The translations under genes and the position numbers were made by a program. This document shows positions 1 to 8,758 of a stretch of DNA of 64,000 nt, piece after piece. Position 1 is the stretch's first letter. Each line of letters opens with the position of its first letter. Source of the DNA: Mucilaginibacter sp. (GTDB lineage: Bacteria; Bacteroidota; Bacteroidia; Sphingobacteriales; Sphingobacteriaceae); assembly GCF_028288225.1 (NCBI RefSeq), contig NZ_JAQBOC010000033.1, positions 1 through 64,000 of the forward strand, written 5' to 3'. The notes below the pieces were generated by a model. That model searched no databases and was not told the origin of the DNA. It was given only the letters and a program-made list of their open reading frames with translations.

Positions 1-3000
1 TTGGAAGTTAGTGATTGTATAAAAACAGGCACAGCCACTTATGAAACGCCGACCTTTCATTTACTGAACCCTATATTACAATTGCTAACGTTTATTTCGG
101 TCGGCGCCTACCTGTACGCGTCCTATAGGCTGATAGAGGGCTTTTACCGGGGCCTGAAATTTAACCTGGGAGACCGGTACCGGTACGAATTGCGGTGGCT
201 GCAAAATTTAGTGATAGGTTTCGGCCTGTTATGGCTATTGTGGATACCTTTTACAGCCGCAGACTATTTTTATTACCATTACCAATTAAGTATATATGCT
301 TATTATCCTTTATATCTCCTTTTAGCGGTAATGGCCATCTGGATGGCAGCCATGGCTTTTTTAAGACTGGAGGCTGGCGTGCTGGTTGAGACCCCTCCGT
401 TTTTAAAGCCACCGCTGCCTGCGGAGCTAAAGCAAAGGGGTATCTGGCTGAAAAAGACGGTGAAAGCCAAGCTGTATTACCAGGATCCGGAATTAAGTTT
501 AAGCTCGCTGGCTGAAAAGCTTGAGCTGACTACCCATGAACTATCGCGCATAATCAATACAGTGCTCAAAAAAAGCTTCAATGATTTCATTAATGAATAT
601 CGCGTTGCGGACGTCGTTCAGAAAATGCAGGACTCCGCATCTGACCATATCACCTTGCTGGGTATTGCATTTGAATCGGGATTCAATTCCAAAACTACTT
701 TTAACCGCACTTTCAAACAAATGACCGGGAAAAGCCCGGCTGAATATAAAAATGATCTGAAAAAAGAGCGCCCATCTTATAATTTGGGGCGTTATCCCGG
801 GTTTGTGAAGGTAATTTCGTTTCAGGAAGCCACTCACAGGTGGTCTCATGACAAATCAAATCGCAATTATATGTTTAAAAATTATTTCAAAATAGCACGG
901 CGCAACCTGGTACGCAATAAAAGCTATGCCGCTATTAATGTTACTGGTCTGGCTGTCGGTATTGCCGTTTGTATGGTGATCTTTATCATTATACAATTTC
1001 AAACAAGTTTCGATAATTTTCACTCAAAAAAAGATCGCATCTATCGCGTGTTAACCGAATATCACCACGCAGAATCAGCAAGTATTTCTTATGGGAAAGA
1101 CGTCCCTTTTCCAATGCCCTTAGGATTGAAAACGGCTTTTCCCCAAATAGAACAGGTAGCTCCAATTTTTGCAAGCCACGATGATCAGTTGCTGATACCT
1201 GATAATAATGGGACGCCTGTAAAAGTATTTAAAGAGCAGAGGGGTGTATTTTACGCAGGGCCTTCGTTCTTTAAAATATTTGATTTTCCGCTGCTTGCTG
1301 GTTCATATAACTCGTTAAAGGACCCTAACAATGTATTCCTCACCAAAGAGATTGCGGAAAAATATTTCGGCGACTGGAAAACAGCGATGGGCAAAACCAT
1401 TAAACTGCAAGCAGGCGGCTTTATATTTGAGCACGGTACCGACGTATTGAAAGTTTCGGGCATCCTTGCCGCCATACCTGCAAATACCGACTTTCAGCTA
1501 AAACTTGTTGTGGCCTTTGGAACAGGCTTTACCGGAGATTACCTGGCAAAATCTGCAGATTGGGCTGAAACGGTACCTGACTTTGGTTGTTATGTTTTGT
1601 TGCCGCCGAATATTGCTGTCGACAATTTTAATCAACAACTAAGAGCATACTCACGAAAGGCGGAATCTTCCGGCAATAAGGATAGTCATATCATACAATC
1701 ATTAAGTGCGGTGCATTATGACGCAGAAGCCGGTAATTACAGCAACAAAACAATCAGTCATCAACTGCTCAATGTATTGTGGCTGATTGCGGCATTCATT
1801 CTGTTAATTGCTTGCGTAAACTTTGTCAACCTCTCTACGGCGCAAGCTGTTAACCGTGCAAAGGAGGTTGGTGTAAGAAAAGTTTTGGGGAGTAATAAAT
1901 CTCAACTGCAAATTCAATTCATCGTTGAAGCATTTTTGATAGTTACAGGTGCCGTAATGCTTGCAGCAGTTATTACAATTTTGGCATTACCTTATGTAAG
2001 TAAATTATTAGAACTTTCGCTTTCATTCGACATATTGAATAATCCTGCAATTATTTTATTCCTTTTAACGGTAACAATTGTTGTAACCGCACTTGCCGGT
2101 TTTTATCCTGCTATTGTTTTATCACGTTTTAATCCTGTTAATGCTTTAAAGAGTAAACTTACAGCAAGCCCTGCAAAGGGAATTTCATTACGAAGAGGAT
2201 TGGTGGTTTTTCAATTCATCATTGCACAGGCACTCATCATCGGGACACTCATCATTGTAAAGCAAATGGATTATTTCATGGATCAACCCTTGGGCTTTGA
2301 TAAAGATGCAATTGTAAACGTTCCGTTCCGGGTAGATAGTCTTCGCATCGCCAGGCTGGAATATTTAAAGAACCAGTTATTATCAGTAAATGGCGTGCAG
2401 GCAGTAAGCTACAGTTCAAACACGCCGGTTGAAGATGCTAATGATACCTGGAGCGCAATAAGATTTAACCACGCGATAAAAGAAACAGATTTTAAAGCTA
2501 TTACCAAATTCGCCGACGAGGGCTACGTGCCGGCTTATAAATTACAGCTGATAGCCGGTAGAAATTTGCAGCCTTCCAAAATGACAAAAGAATTTTTGGT
2601 GAATGAATCCCTCGTGGAAAGTTTAGGGCTTAAAAAACCGGAGGATATATTGAACAAAGAAATAAGCATATGGAGCGACAATATAAAATGCCCGGTTGTT
2701 GGTGTGGTGAAAGATTTTAATGACAGGTCTTTCCGCAATAATCTTGCGCCATTGGTTATTACCCAAGACGTCGCCATGTACAACCAGGTTGGGATAAAAC
2801 TTGCAACGACAAACATTTCTTCTACAATGTTAGCTGTTAAGAAAATATTTGATCGAACATTTCCGGATTTTGTTTATGAATACAAGTTTCTTGATGATAA
2901 AATTGCAAGTTTTTACAAACAGGAAAACCAGTTATCGGCTTTGTATAAAATTTTTGCAGCCATCGCCATATTCCTTAGCTGTCTTGGGTTGTATGGTTTA

Positions 3001-3315
3001 GCCTCATTCATGGCAGTGCAGCGGATAAAAGAAGTTGGTATCCGTAAAGTACTTGGTGCTACTGCAGGCAGTATTGTTTATTTGTTTTCAAAAGAATTTA
3101 TCATACTCATTGCAATTGCCTTTGCGATTGCTACACCCATTGCATGGTATTACATGCACCAATGGTTGCAAGCTTATGCTTATCGTATCACTATCAGTTG
3201 GTGGTTAATTGCTGCAGGCGGACTTGCTGCCATAATTATTGCACTTGCAACGATAAGTTTCCAGGCAATAAAAGCAGCAAAAGCAAACCCGGTGAAGAGT
3301 TTGAGGAGTGAATAG
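1..3315 (+). CDS. AraC-type HTH fused to FtsX/MacB-family ABC transporter permease (5' partial)
   Basis: The frame is open to the left edge, so the true start lies outside; the TTG at 1 is not a trusted start. Residues about 20-122 hold several hydrophobic segments. Residues about 155-252 form an AraC-type DNA-binding domain (motif ending FNRTFKQMTGKSPAEYK). A polar linker follows, then at residue 291 comes MFKNYFKIARRNLVRNKSYA, the classic N-terminus of a Bacteroidota MacB/FtsX permease; that Met (871) is in the same frame with no stop between. The permease part has the first membrane helix near 308-330, a periplasmic core, an FtsX domain near 595-720, a second periplasmic region, and a last FtsX domain near 980-1100 ending VKSLRSE. 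Such permeases move substrates out of the cell or do mechanotransmission with an ATPase partner; no ATPase gene is visible here. Substrate unknown. The fusion looks genuine because both halves are intact. Confidence 0.85.
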   Translation: MEVSDCIKTGTATYETPTFHLLNPILQLLTFISVGAYLYASYRLIEGFYRGLKFNLGDRYRYELRWLQNLVIGFGLLWLLWIPFTAADYFYYHYQLSIYAYYPLYLLLAVMAIWMAAMAFLRLEAGVLVETPPFLKPPLPAELKQRGIWLKKTVKAKLYYQDPELSLSSLAEKLELTTHELSRIINTVLKKSFNDFINEYRVADVVQKMQDSASDHITLLGIAFESGFNSKTTFNRTFKQMTGKSPAEYKNDLKKERPSYNLGRYPGFVKVISFQEATHRWSHDKSNRNYMFKNYFKIARRNLVRNKSYAAINVTGLAVGIAVCMVIFIIIQFQTSFDNFHSKKDRIYRVLTEYHHAESASISYGKDVPFPMPLGLKTAFPQIEQVAPIFASHDDQLLIPDNNGTPVKVFKEQRGVFYAGPSFFKIFDFPLLAGSYNSLKDPNNVFLTKEIAEKYFGDWKTAMGKTIKLQAGGFIFEHGTDVLKVSGILAAIPANTDFQLKLVVAFGTGFTGDYLAKSADWAETVPDFGCYVLLPPNIAVDNFNQQLRAYSRKAESSGNKDSHIIQSLSAVHYDAEAGNYSNKTISHQLLNVLWLIAAFILLIACVNFVNLSTAQAVNRAKEVGVRKVLGSNKSQLQIQFIVEAFLIVTGAVMLAAVITILALPYVSKLLELSLSFDILNNPAIILFLLTVTIVVTALAGFYPAIVLSRFNPVNALKSKLTASPAKGISLRRGLVVFQFIIAQALIIGTLIIVKQMDYFMDQPLGFDKDAIVNVPFRVDSLRIARLEYLKNQLLSVNGVQAVSYSSNTPVEDANDTWSAIRFNHAIKETDFKAITKFADEGYVPAYKLQLIAGRNLQPSKMTKEFLVNESLVESLGLKKPEDILNKEISIWSDNIKCPVVGVVKDFNDRSFRNNLAPLVITQDVAMYNQVGIKLATTNISSTMLAVKKIFDRTFPDFVYEYKFLDDKIASFYKQENQLSALYKIFAAIAIFLSCLGLYGLASFMAVQRIKEVGIRKVLGATAGSIVYLFSKEFIILIAIAFAIATPIAWYYMHQWLQAYAYRITISWWLIAAGGLAAIIIALATISFQAIKAAKANPVKSLRSE

Positions 3316-4022
3316 CAATTTGCCAGAGCATTAACATGAGATTTGGGAGTTAGTTGAAACGCAATAAAGATGCTTTCCGGGTTAAAATGCAGGATGGATT
3401 CATATCCAAATCGGTATCAGAGGGAATTTAACCCGGTGTATTGGTTCGGGACCAGGTGGGTGCACTTCAATAAAAAAGCCGTTTCTCCGCGAGGAAAACG
3501 GCTTTTTTGCTTCTAAGAGCAGAGATAGGACGCTTTGGGGTACTGATTCGGCAATCACCAATTGCAAGCAGTTTAGAGTTAAGGAAAAATATATGTGGTA
3601 CTTAAAAACAAGGCGTAACAATTGCCGATAATGCTATTATCCGGACAATTTAAAAGCGTTTTTTTAGCTGATGTTAATAATCGAACAAGCCCGAAACTCT
3701 ACTATAATTTCAATTCAGAAGAAGAGAAAAATAAGCTTCAATATCTTCGCGCTGAAAATCTCTTCTGTATATTGCGACTTCCAGGGCAATTGAGAATTTG
3801 TAATTAGTGGAGTTGGAACAAAATCAGAAATGACAAATTGTGGCAATTTAATCCTTTATTGAAACGTAGGCCCAATGACTCATATTAACAAATACAGCAT
3901 ATTCTAACCTAAATTTATAGTACATAAACTTGTATAGTTCCGTTCTGCTTTAGTTTAATTTGGTGTCCTGATTTGTATTTTTGATTAATGATATCATCTA
4001 TTTTACCAAACGTTTTAACAGT
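3316..4022. other. Intergenic region, no convincing gene
   Basis: About 0.7 kb between the permease and the ankyrin gene. It contains one strong hairpin (3472-3508). Short open frames on both strands have no recognisable protein signature, no good start context and low-complexity composition, so I do not call them. Nothing else recognisable was seen. Confidence 0.5.
3472..3508. terminator. Bidirectional intrinsic terminator
   Basis: A perfect 13-bp inverted repeat (arms 3472-3484 and 3496-3508) with an 11-nt loop. The stem core is GCCGTTT/AAACGGC, flanked by a run of six A on the left and six T on the right, so it can work on either strand. It lies about 160 nt after the stop of the fused permease, the nearest upstream gene. 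Confidence 0.75.
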
Positions 4023-5180
4023 ATGGCCGTACAAGACATTCCGATCCCGCAAAAAGAAGCCGCCGGGCAGGCAGCTGTTCAGGGCGATGTAGCTGCCCTG
4101 GAGCATTTTTTGAAACAGTATCATGATCACCCGGATCTGAGGCAACATTACAGTGCGGCGGGTTTTAACCCGGAAAACGGCAATGAGGACAACGCAAAAC
4201 GGATCATAGCGCATACCCATTATTTCAATACCTGGGCTGAATATGAAAGATTTCAAACGCACCTGCAGAACGATCTTGCGCTCCGGCATTTTGAACAGGC
4301 TGCAGATGCCATCTTTTCCGGTGATACCGCCACTCTGAAAGCCTTGCTGGAACAAAACCCGGAACTGATTACGGCACGTTCGGTGCGTAACCATCATTCT
4401 ACGCTGTTAAACTATGTGGGTGCCAACGGCTTTGAAGGTTACCGGCAAAAGACGCCCAAAAACGCGATGGAAATAGCAGAAATACTTTTAGCTGCAGGCG
4501 CTGAAGTGGATGCCTGGGGGGATATGTACCGGGGCGCATCCACGCTTGGACTGGTGGCGACCAGCGTCCACCCCGTTATCACCGGCGTGCAGAAAGAACT
4601 GATGGATCTCCTCATCCGGCATGGAGCTGACCCAAACCATGCGGTAGCGCCGGATTATACGGACGGTAACCTGATCCTGGCCTGCCTGCACAATGGAAGG
4701 GGCGAGCCTGTTAAATACCTCGCTGGAAAAGGCGCTGAAGTAGACCTGGAAGGGGCCGGGGGCGTCGGCGACCTGGAAAAGGTAAAATCGTATTTTAGCG
4801 GTGGCCGGCTGACCGATCAGAAAATGGAACCCAAACGGGACGGCTGCCTGATGTGGGCCTGTGAATACGGGCACCTTCCTATCGTCCATTATTTGTTAGG
4901 TACCGGTATGAACGTGAATACCAGCTGGAATGGCACCACCCCGTTGCACTCCGCGGCTTTCGGCGGGCAGACGGCCATTGTTCGCCTGCTGCTGGAAAAG
5001 GGCGCAGCAATGGAAGCCCTCAACGCCTACGATGGCACTGTACTTGGAACCACCATTTGGGCGTTCTACAATAACCGCAAACCCGCCCATCCGGAAATCA
5101 TGGAAACCCTGATCGCCGCCGGGGCGCAGGTGAAAGATGATTGGCAGGTTTATATCAACGATATACGAAGTAAAACGTGA
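4023..5180 (+). CDS. Ankyrin repeat protein
   Basis: 385 aa from the ATG at 4023; a TTG at 3981 in the same frame would add 14 residues, and no clear ribosome binding site decides. Ankyrin-type helical repeats can be read throughout, e.g. ALKALLEQNPELITARS, MEIAEILLAAGAEVDA, KELMDLLIRHGADPNHA, GTTPLHSAAFGGQTAIVRLL and PEIMETLIAAGAQV. The stretch STLLNYVGANGFEGYRQKTP and the following TLGLVATSVHP are typical of a bacterial ankyrin family whose members are cytoplasmic and have no assigned enzyme activity. No signal peptide or membrane segment is visible. Role presumably protein binding; partner unknown. Stands alone between non-related genes. Confidence 0.8.
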   Translation: MAVQDIPIPQKEAAGQAAVQGDVAALEHFLKQYHDHPDLRQHYSAAGFNPENGNEDNAKRIIAHTHYFNTWAEYERFQTHLQNDLALRHFEQAADAIFSGDTATLKALLEQNPELITARSVRNHHSTLLNYVGANGFEGYRQKTPKNAMEIAEILLAAGAEVDAWGDMYRGASTLGLVATSVHPVITGVQKELMDLLIRHGADPNHAVAPDYTDGNLILACLHNGRGEPVKYLAGKGAEVDLEGAGGVGDLEKVKSYFSGGRLTDQKMEPKRDGCLMWACEYGHLPIVHYLLGTGMNVNTSWNGTTPLHSAAFGGQTAIVRLLLEKGAAMEALNAYDGTVLGTTIWAFYNNRKPAHPEIMETLIAAGAQVKDDWQVYINDIRSKT

Positions 5181-5294
5181 TACAAACCCACTTCCACGAG
5201 CAATCGTAGCTATGTGCCTTCATTATAAAGTTCACTATCAAATTTTGCCAGGTCTGAAGCCGTTGTGATAATAGGAAAGCCATCAAATGCATTA

Positions 5295-5912
5295 TTAGAC
5301 AGCTATTTGTGGCACATATCCTACACTAAACATATTTACAATAGACCGTGGAGTCAGTACGGGTAATTTCTTAATCTCCGGGAAGTCGATAGGCTTTTCA
5401 TATCCGCCAGGCAACCATAAATATAATTGATTATCCTTCACCAAATAAGATTTATCCATATAAGACACAAAGGTGCCGTTGGGAAGTGCACGCAGATCTT
5501 CTTCGTAGGTCACCTTTGATTTGTCCGCTGCTATCCTTTCTGCCTGGATAATTTCATCGATCAGCGCGACAGTTGTTTTCATATGAAAGCCATATTGCGG
5601 ATTACCTTTTATCCAAAGTCGCTTGAAATGTTGATTGTCTGCGTGCCGGCACTGGGCGCAGGGCCGGTGCCCGGCCGAAAATGCGGTGGCCTCATCCAGG
5701 AAAAAGAGCTCTGTCCAGCGGTCAGGCTGCATTACCTCCCGATGTCTGCCCCTAAACTCCAGAACGCAGGTGATCCATGCCTTTACTTTATAGGGGCGGA
5801 TAATTTCCTGCTGATGGTTGTGCAATACACCCCGGTTTCCAAGCCAGGCCCCGCGCTCGGGGGTCCTGATAATTTTTCCGAATGGATCTACTCTATTCTG
5901 TAACATAGTCAT
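5295..5912 (-). CDS. Conserved hypothetical protein with Ada-like HRPC..C motif
   Basis: 205 aa, two possible ATG starts two codons apart. The N-terminal half is conserved in style: GAWLGNRGVLHN at 21-32, WITCVLEFRGRHREVM at 46-61, then TELFFLDEATAFSAGHRPCAQCR at 68-89. The HRPC-x2-C arrangement (His82, Cys85, Cys88) resembles the zinc-binding motif of Ada methyl-phosphotriester domains (RPCxxC), but the rest is not Ada and I cannot assign a function. The C-terminal half is charged and has PNGTFVSY. No signal peptide. Divergent from the methyltransferase gene at 6203, with about 290 nt between them that presumably holds both promoters. Confidence 0.75.
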   Translation of the reverse strand: MTMLQNRVDPFGKIIRTPERGAWLGNRGVLHNHQQEIIRPYKVKAWITCVLEFRGRHREVMQPDRWTELFFLDEATAFSAGHRPCAQCRHADNQHFKRLWIKGNPQYGFHMKTTVALIDEIIQAERIAADKSKVTYEEDLRALPNGTFVSYMDKSYLVKDNQLYLWLPGGYEKPIDFPEIKKLPVLTPRSIVNMFSVGYVPQIAV

Positions 5913-6202
5913 TAAGCGTTTTGAGATACTTGTCTATATAAAATTGCTTTTGCTTGTTCCTGCATTCAATAAGCGGCAATGTTTATTGCTTGCTTATCTT
6001 CCTAATGAGGGATTTTCACCTGTTTTTATCATATTTTGCTTTCTGTGATAAATGTCTCCCCCATGTTTACCGTGATACCGTTAGGTCAAATTTACCTAAA
6101 ATTCCGCCCCTTAACGTTCAGGCAACTATTGTTACCAATTATATGGTATTATTATTGAAGCTTCTTGCCTGGTTTAATTTCTTTATTATTTACATGTAAA
6201 CT

Positions 6203-7294
6203 ATGGAACTCACCGAAATCATCCGGCAACGGATCAGGAAAGAAGGTCCGGTTTCTTTTCATGATTTCATGGAAATGGCCTTATACCACCCTGAACAGGG
6301 ATATTATATGGCAGCTCAGGATAAAATTGGCAAGAGCGGGGATTTCTATACCAGTTCAAACCTTGGGCCGGTATTTGGGGCCATGATAGGCCGGCAACTG
6401 GAAGAAATGTGGCATTTAACAGGTGAAAACGAATTTACCGTCGTTGAATATGGCGCAGGGACCGGCGTTCTCTGCCATGATATTTTAGATTATCTGAAAA
6501 ATAATCTCCAATTATATAATCAGCTTCATTACGCCATTATTGAAAAAAGCCCGGCCATGCGCGAAAAGGAAAAAATGCATTTGCATGAAAAGGTCGACTG
6601 GTATGATTCCATTCAGGATCTTCCTGATATTACCGGCTGCATCATATCCAATGAGCTGGTCGATAACTTCCCGGTTCACCAGGTAATGATGGAAGATGAA
6701 CTGATGGAGGTTTTTGTGGACTATCGGAATGGTTTTGTAGAATTGCTCAAGCCTGCACCGGAAGAGATCAAAGCTTATCTTTCAGATCTGAACGTGATTT
6801 TGCCCCAGGGGTTCCGGGCAGAAGTTAACCTGGAAGCTACCCAATGGATAGCAGCAATTGCAGCATCCTTAAAAAAAGGTTATGTCATGACTATAGATTA
6901 CGGTTATGCTGCCGAAGATTTATACAAGCCTTGCAGAAGCCAGGGTACCCTGCTTTGTTATCACCATCACCAGGTCAACGATCAGCCATATCAGCATGTG
7001 GGTAAACAGGATATCACCGCACATGTCAATTTTTCGGCTTTATGCCATTGGGGGCTCAGGAGCGGATTGACCTGCTGCGGCTTAACCAGCCAGGCCCAGT
7101 TCCTGCTGGCACTCGGTTTTAAAGAATATTTGAGAACGACAGCGGCCCAAACCGGTAATATTATGCAACTGGCTATGGATGAGGTCATGCTGACACATAC
7201 CTTGTTAGTAGATATGGGAAGCAAATTTAAAGTACTCATCCAGCAAAAAGGAATGGCGGGGACAGAACAACTGTCGGGCCTAAAACTTTCTTAA
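6203..7294 (+). CDS. SAM-dependent methyltransferase, MidA/NDUFAF7 family
   Basis: 363 aa. The start MELTEIIRQRIRKEGPVSFH, the block YHPEQGYYMAAQDKIGKSGD and FYTSSNLGPVFGAMIGRQLE are hallmarks of the MidA (DUF185, COG1565) family. The SAM-binding glycine loop is VVEYGAGTGVL near residues 80-90; ISNELVDNFPVH near 148-160 is the conserved motif after it. In mitochondria the homologue NDUFAF7 methylates an arginine of a complex I subunit; the bacterial target is not established. No membrane segments. Transcribed alone; neighbours on both sides are on the minus strand. Confidence 0.9.
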   Translation: MELTEIIRQRIRKEGPVSFHDFMEMALYHPEQGYYMAAQDKIGKSGDFYTSSNLGPVFGAMIGRQLEEMWHLTGENEFTVVEYGAGTGVLCHDILDYLKNNLQLYNQLHYAIIEKSPAMREKEKMHLHEKVDWYDSIQDLPDITGCIISNELVDNFPVHQVMMEDELMEVFVDYRNGFVELLKPAPEEIKAYLSDLNVILPQGFRAEVNLEATQWIAAIAASLKKGYVMTIDYGYAAEDLYKPCRSQGTLLCYHHHQVNDQPYQHVGKQDITAHVNFSALCHWGLRSGLTCCGLTSQAQFLLALGFKEYLRTTAAQTGNIMQLAMDEVMLTHTLLVDMGSKFKVLIQQKGMAGTEQLSGLKLS

Positions 7295-7345
7295 CGAAAT
7301 TAAGCAGGAAAAGACAAAGTTCGGACTACTTAAGGTTTCCTGACC

Positions 7346-7600
7346 CTAAACGGATTTCCATATTTTAAATACGTTTTCCTTTTCATTTGGGGCCCGGATG
7401 ACCAGGAATAAATTTTCTTCCCTTTCGGGATAATGCCGGTCAATAACTTTTTGCAGTTGCAGGATCAGGTTACCCATGCGCCGGGCAAAGTCATCATTGC
7501 TGATCTGTACGACCACCTGGCCCGGATGAGGTGAAATCGTGCAATCAAAGGCACATTCCCTTTTTACTACTTCTGCAATGTTTACATTTAATATTTCCAT
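7346..7600 (-). CDS. Small hypothetical protein (84 aa)
   Basis: 84 aa, MEILNVNIAEVVKRECAFDC to the C-terminal FKIWKSV. A purine-rich AAAAGGGATAAAGAATA leader sits immediately before the ATG and gives a credible ribosome binding site (AAGGGA). No family is recognised; the composition is that of a compact soluble protein with alternating beta and helix segments. It is convergent with the methyltransferase gene, whose stop lies 51 nt away. Its leader is duplicated just upstream (see the repeat at 7601-7652). Real-gene status rests on codon use and the good start signal. Confidence 0.55.
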   Translation of the reverse strand: MEILNVNIAEVVKRECAFDCTISPHPGQVVVQISNDDFARRMGNLILQLQKVIDRHYPEREENLFLVIRAPNEKENVFKIWKSV

Positions 7601-7652
7601 TATTCTTTATCCCTTTTTTTGTTCTGCTTTCCTTATATTCTTTATCCCTTTT
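7601..7652. repeat. 17-bp direct repeat including the leader of the 84-aa gene
   Basis: TATTCTTTATCCCTTTT occurs at 7601-7617 and again at 7636-7652, a 35-nt period. On the minus strand the first copy is the ribosome-binding region of the gene starting at 7600, so the second copy is a duplicate of that leader. Confidence 0.7.
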
Positions 7653-8087
7653 AATACGATTCCCGGGTCATGTTTTACAGAATTGACGAGTTAATAATTG
7701 GCTTAATTTATTGCTTGAAATTTAAACAAAGAACAACCCTGATTAACTATAGTTTTAATTATTTTCGTTTGTTATTATAAAAAATTATCATCCCCGGATA
7801 AACCGGCCACCAGATCGAAATAAAACAAATAGCGGAGGGGCTTTTTTATAATGAATCAGCAGGCAATCACAAAAAAATATTTGTTAATGATTGATTATAA
7901 GTAATAGAAGCTAAAAAGATTGTAAGAATGTATGCGGAGATGGCAAAAAACATGGGAGCTATTGAGATTAATCCCTGATCCTGGTATTATTCATGTGGAT
8001 GAAGCTTCTTTTCGACATAGCAGATACGGTTATAAAGATCCTCCCGGGCAGATATCTGCATTGTTTTCTTTTCACATTCAAAATAGC
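7653..8087. other. Intergenic region, no convincing gene
   Basis: About 430 nt, AT-rich at the left side. An open frame from 7932 on the plus strand runs into the terminator of the minus-strand Hc1-like gene and has no protein signature, so it is not called. Nothing else recognisable. Confidence 0.45.
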
Positions 8088-8111
8088 AAAAAGCCCGGCT
8101 TTTGCCAGGCT
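8088..8111 (-). terminator. Intrinsic terminator of the Hc1-like gene
   Basis: Read on the minus strand, AGCCTGGC (8111-8104), loop AAAA, GCCGGGCT (8099-8092) forms an 8-bp stem with one T:G wobble, followed directly by a T run (8092-8088). It lies 21 nt past the stop codon of the gene at 8133-8309. Confidence 0.8.
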
Positions 8112-8132
8112 CCTGCAATAATTTAATACAGA

Positions 8133-8309
8133 TTATTTTGCGTTTTTCTTTTCAGTTACTTCCTTGCGGATATCTGTTGCGGTAACTTTTAGCTGTTGCA
8201 TAGCATTGCGTAAACGGGTCCCTGCTGCTTTGTTGCCCTTTTCGTAAAATGCGGCTGCATCTTGTTCTGTTGTTTCAATAAGTTCTTTAAGTGCTGTGAA
8301 TTTTTGCAT
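8133..8309 (-). CDS. Histone H1-like (Hc1-type) small DNA-binding protein
   Basis: 58 aa, translated by hand: begins MQKFTALKELIETTEQDAAA and ends EVTEKKNAK. The pattern FTALKELI...DA..FYEKGNKAAGTRLR.AMQ.LK...DIR.EV.EKKNA matches the short Hc1-like proteins that are widespread in Bacteroidota, here without the long lysine/alanine-rich tail of chlamydial Hc1. Expected to be a small basic nucleoid-associated protein made in large amount. A strong intrinsic terminator follows and the next upstream gene on the same strand starts 46 nt away, so it is probably a short single-gene transcript or shares a transcript with the RRM gene. Confidence 0.85.
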   Translation of the reverse strand: MQKFTALKELIETTEQDAAAFYEKGNKAAGTRLRNAMQQLKVTATDIRKEVTEKKNAK

Positions 8310-8354
8310 GTTGCTATAATTTTTATTTAAGCCCGCGAAATTATAAAAATCTTT

Positions 8355-8690
8355 TTAACTGCCTATTCTTGGGCGTTTCTTTTTGAAGGGCTTTTGAGTG
8401 CTATTTACCTTTTTAGCTGCCTGCACCTGGTTGGCTATGGGAGCCGGGCTGTTTTCAGCAATCCTTACGCTGATTTTCCGGTCATCGATCTCAGCGCCAT
8501 CCAGCGCGGCAATGGCCCGATCTGCTCCTGCCTGATCATCCATATGCACAAAACCAAATCCTTTGCTTTCCCCGGATCCCTTATCAGTAACAATTGTTAC
8601 CATACCAACAAGCCCGTGGGAACTAAAAAGTTCCATGAGCTCAATTTCGTCCATATCCCGCGGGATCCCTACAATAAATAGTTTGGTCAT
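8355..8690 (-). CDS. RNA-binding protein with one RRM domain
   Basis: 111 aa from the ATG at 8690 (MTKLFIVGIPRDMDEIEL); an upstream in-frame ATG at 8711 would add seven residues. RNP2 is LFIVGI at residues 4-9 and RNP1 is KGFGFVHM near 43-50, the two RNA-contact motifs, within a full 75-residue RRM. The C-terminal 35 residues are basic and low complexity (KPFKKKRPRIGS). Bacterial single-RRM proteins of this size, common in Cyanobacteria and Bacteroidota, are thought to act as RNA chaperones or global post-transcriptional regulators. Cytoplasmic. Confidence 0.88.
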   Translation of the reverse strand: MTKLFIVGIPRDMDEIELMELFSSHGLVGMVTIVTDKGSGESKGFGFVHMDDQAGADRAIAALDGAEIDDRKISVRIAENSPAPIANQVQAAKKVNSTQKPFKKKRPRIGS

Positions 8691-8758
8691 GCTGATCTTT
8701 TTCAAATGCAAATATAAGAAGCTATCGCAGAATTATTTAAGATCAGTTTTAGAATCGG

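Noticed and set aside
541..849. 102-codon minus-strand frame opposite the AraC domain
   Set aside because: Antisense shadow of a clearly conserved domain.
3435..3465. Possible tRNA 3' half (GGTTCGGGACC-like stretch)
   Set aside because: No matching acceptor, D or anticodon arms could be drawn around it.
3622..3807. 61-codon plus-strand open frame
   Set aside because: No family likeness, poor start context, and composition like the surrounding noncoding DNA.
7932..8126. 64-codon plus-strand open frame
   Set aside because: It runs into the terminator of the minus-strand Hc1-like gene and has no protein signature.
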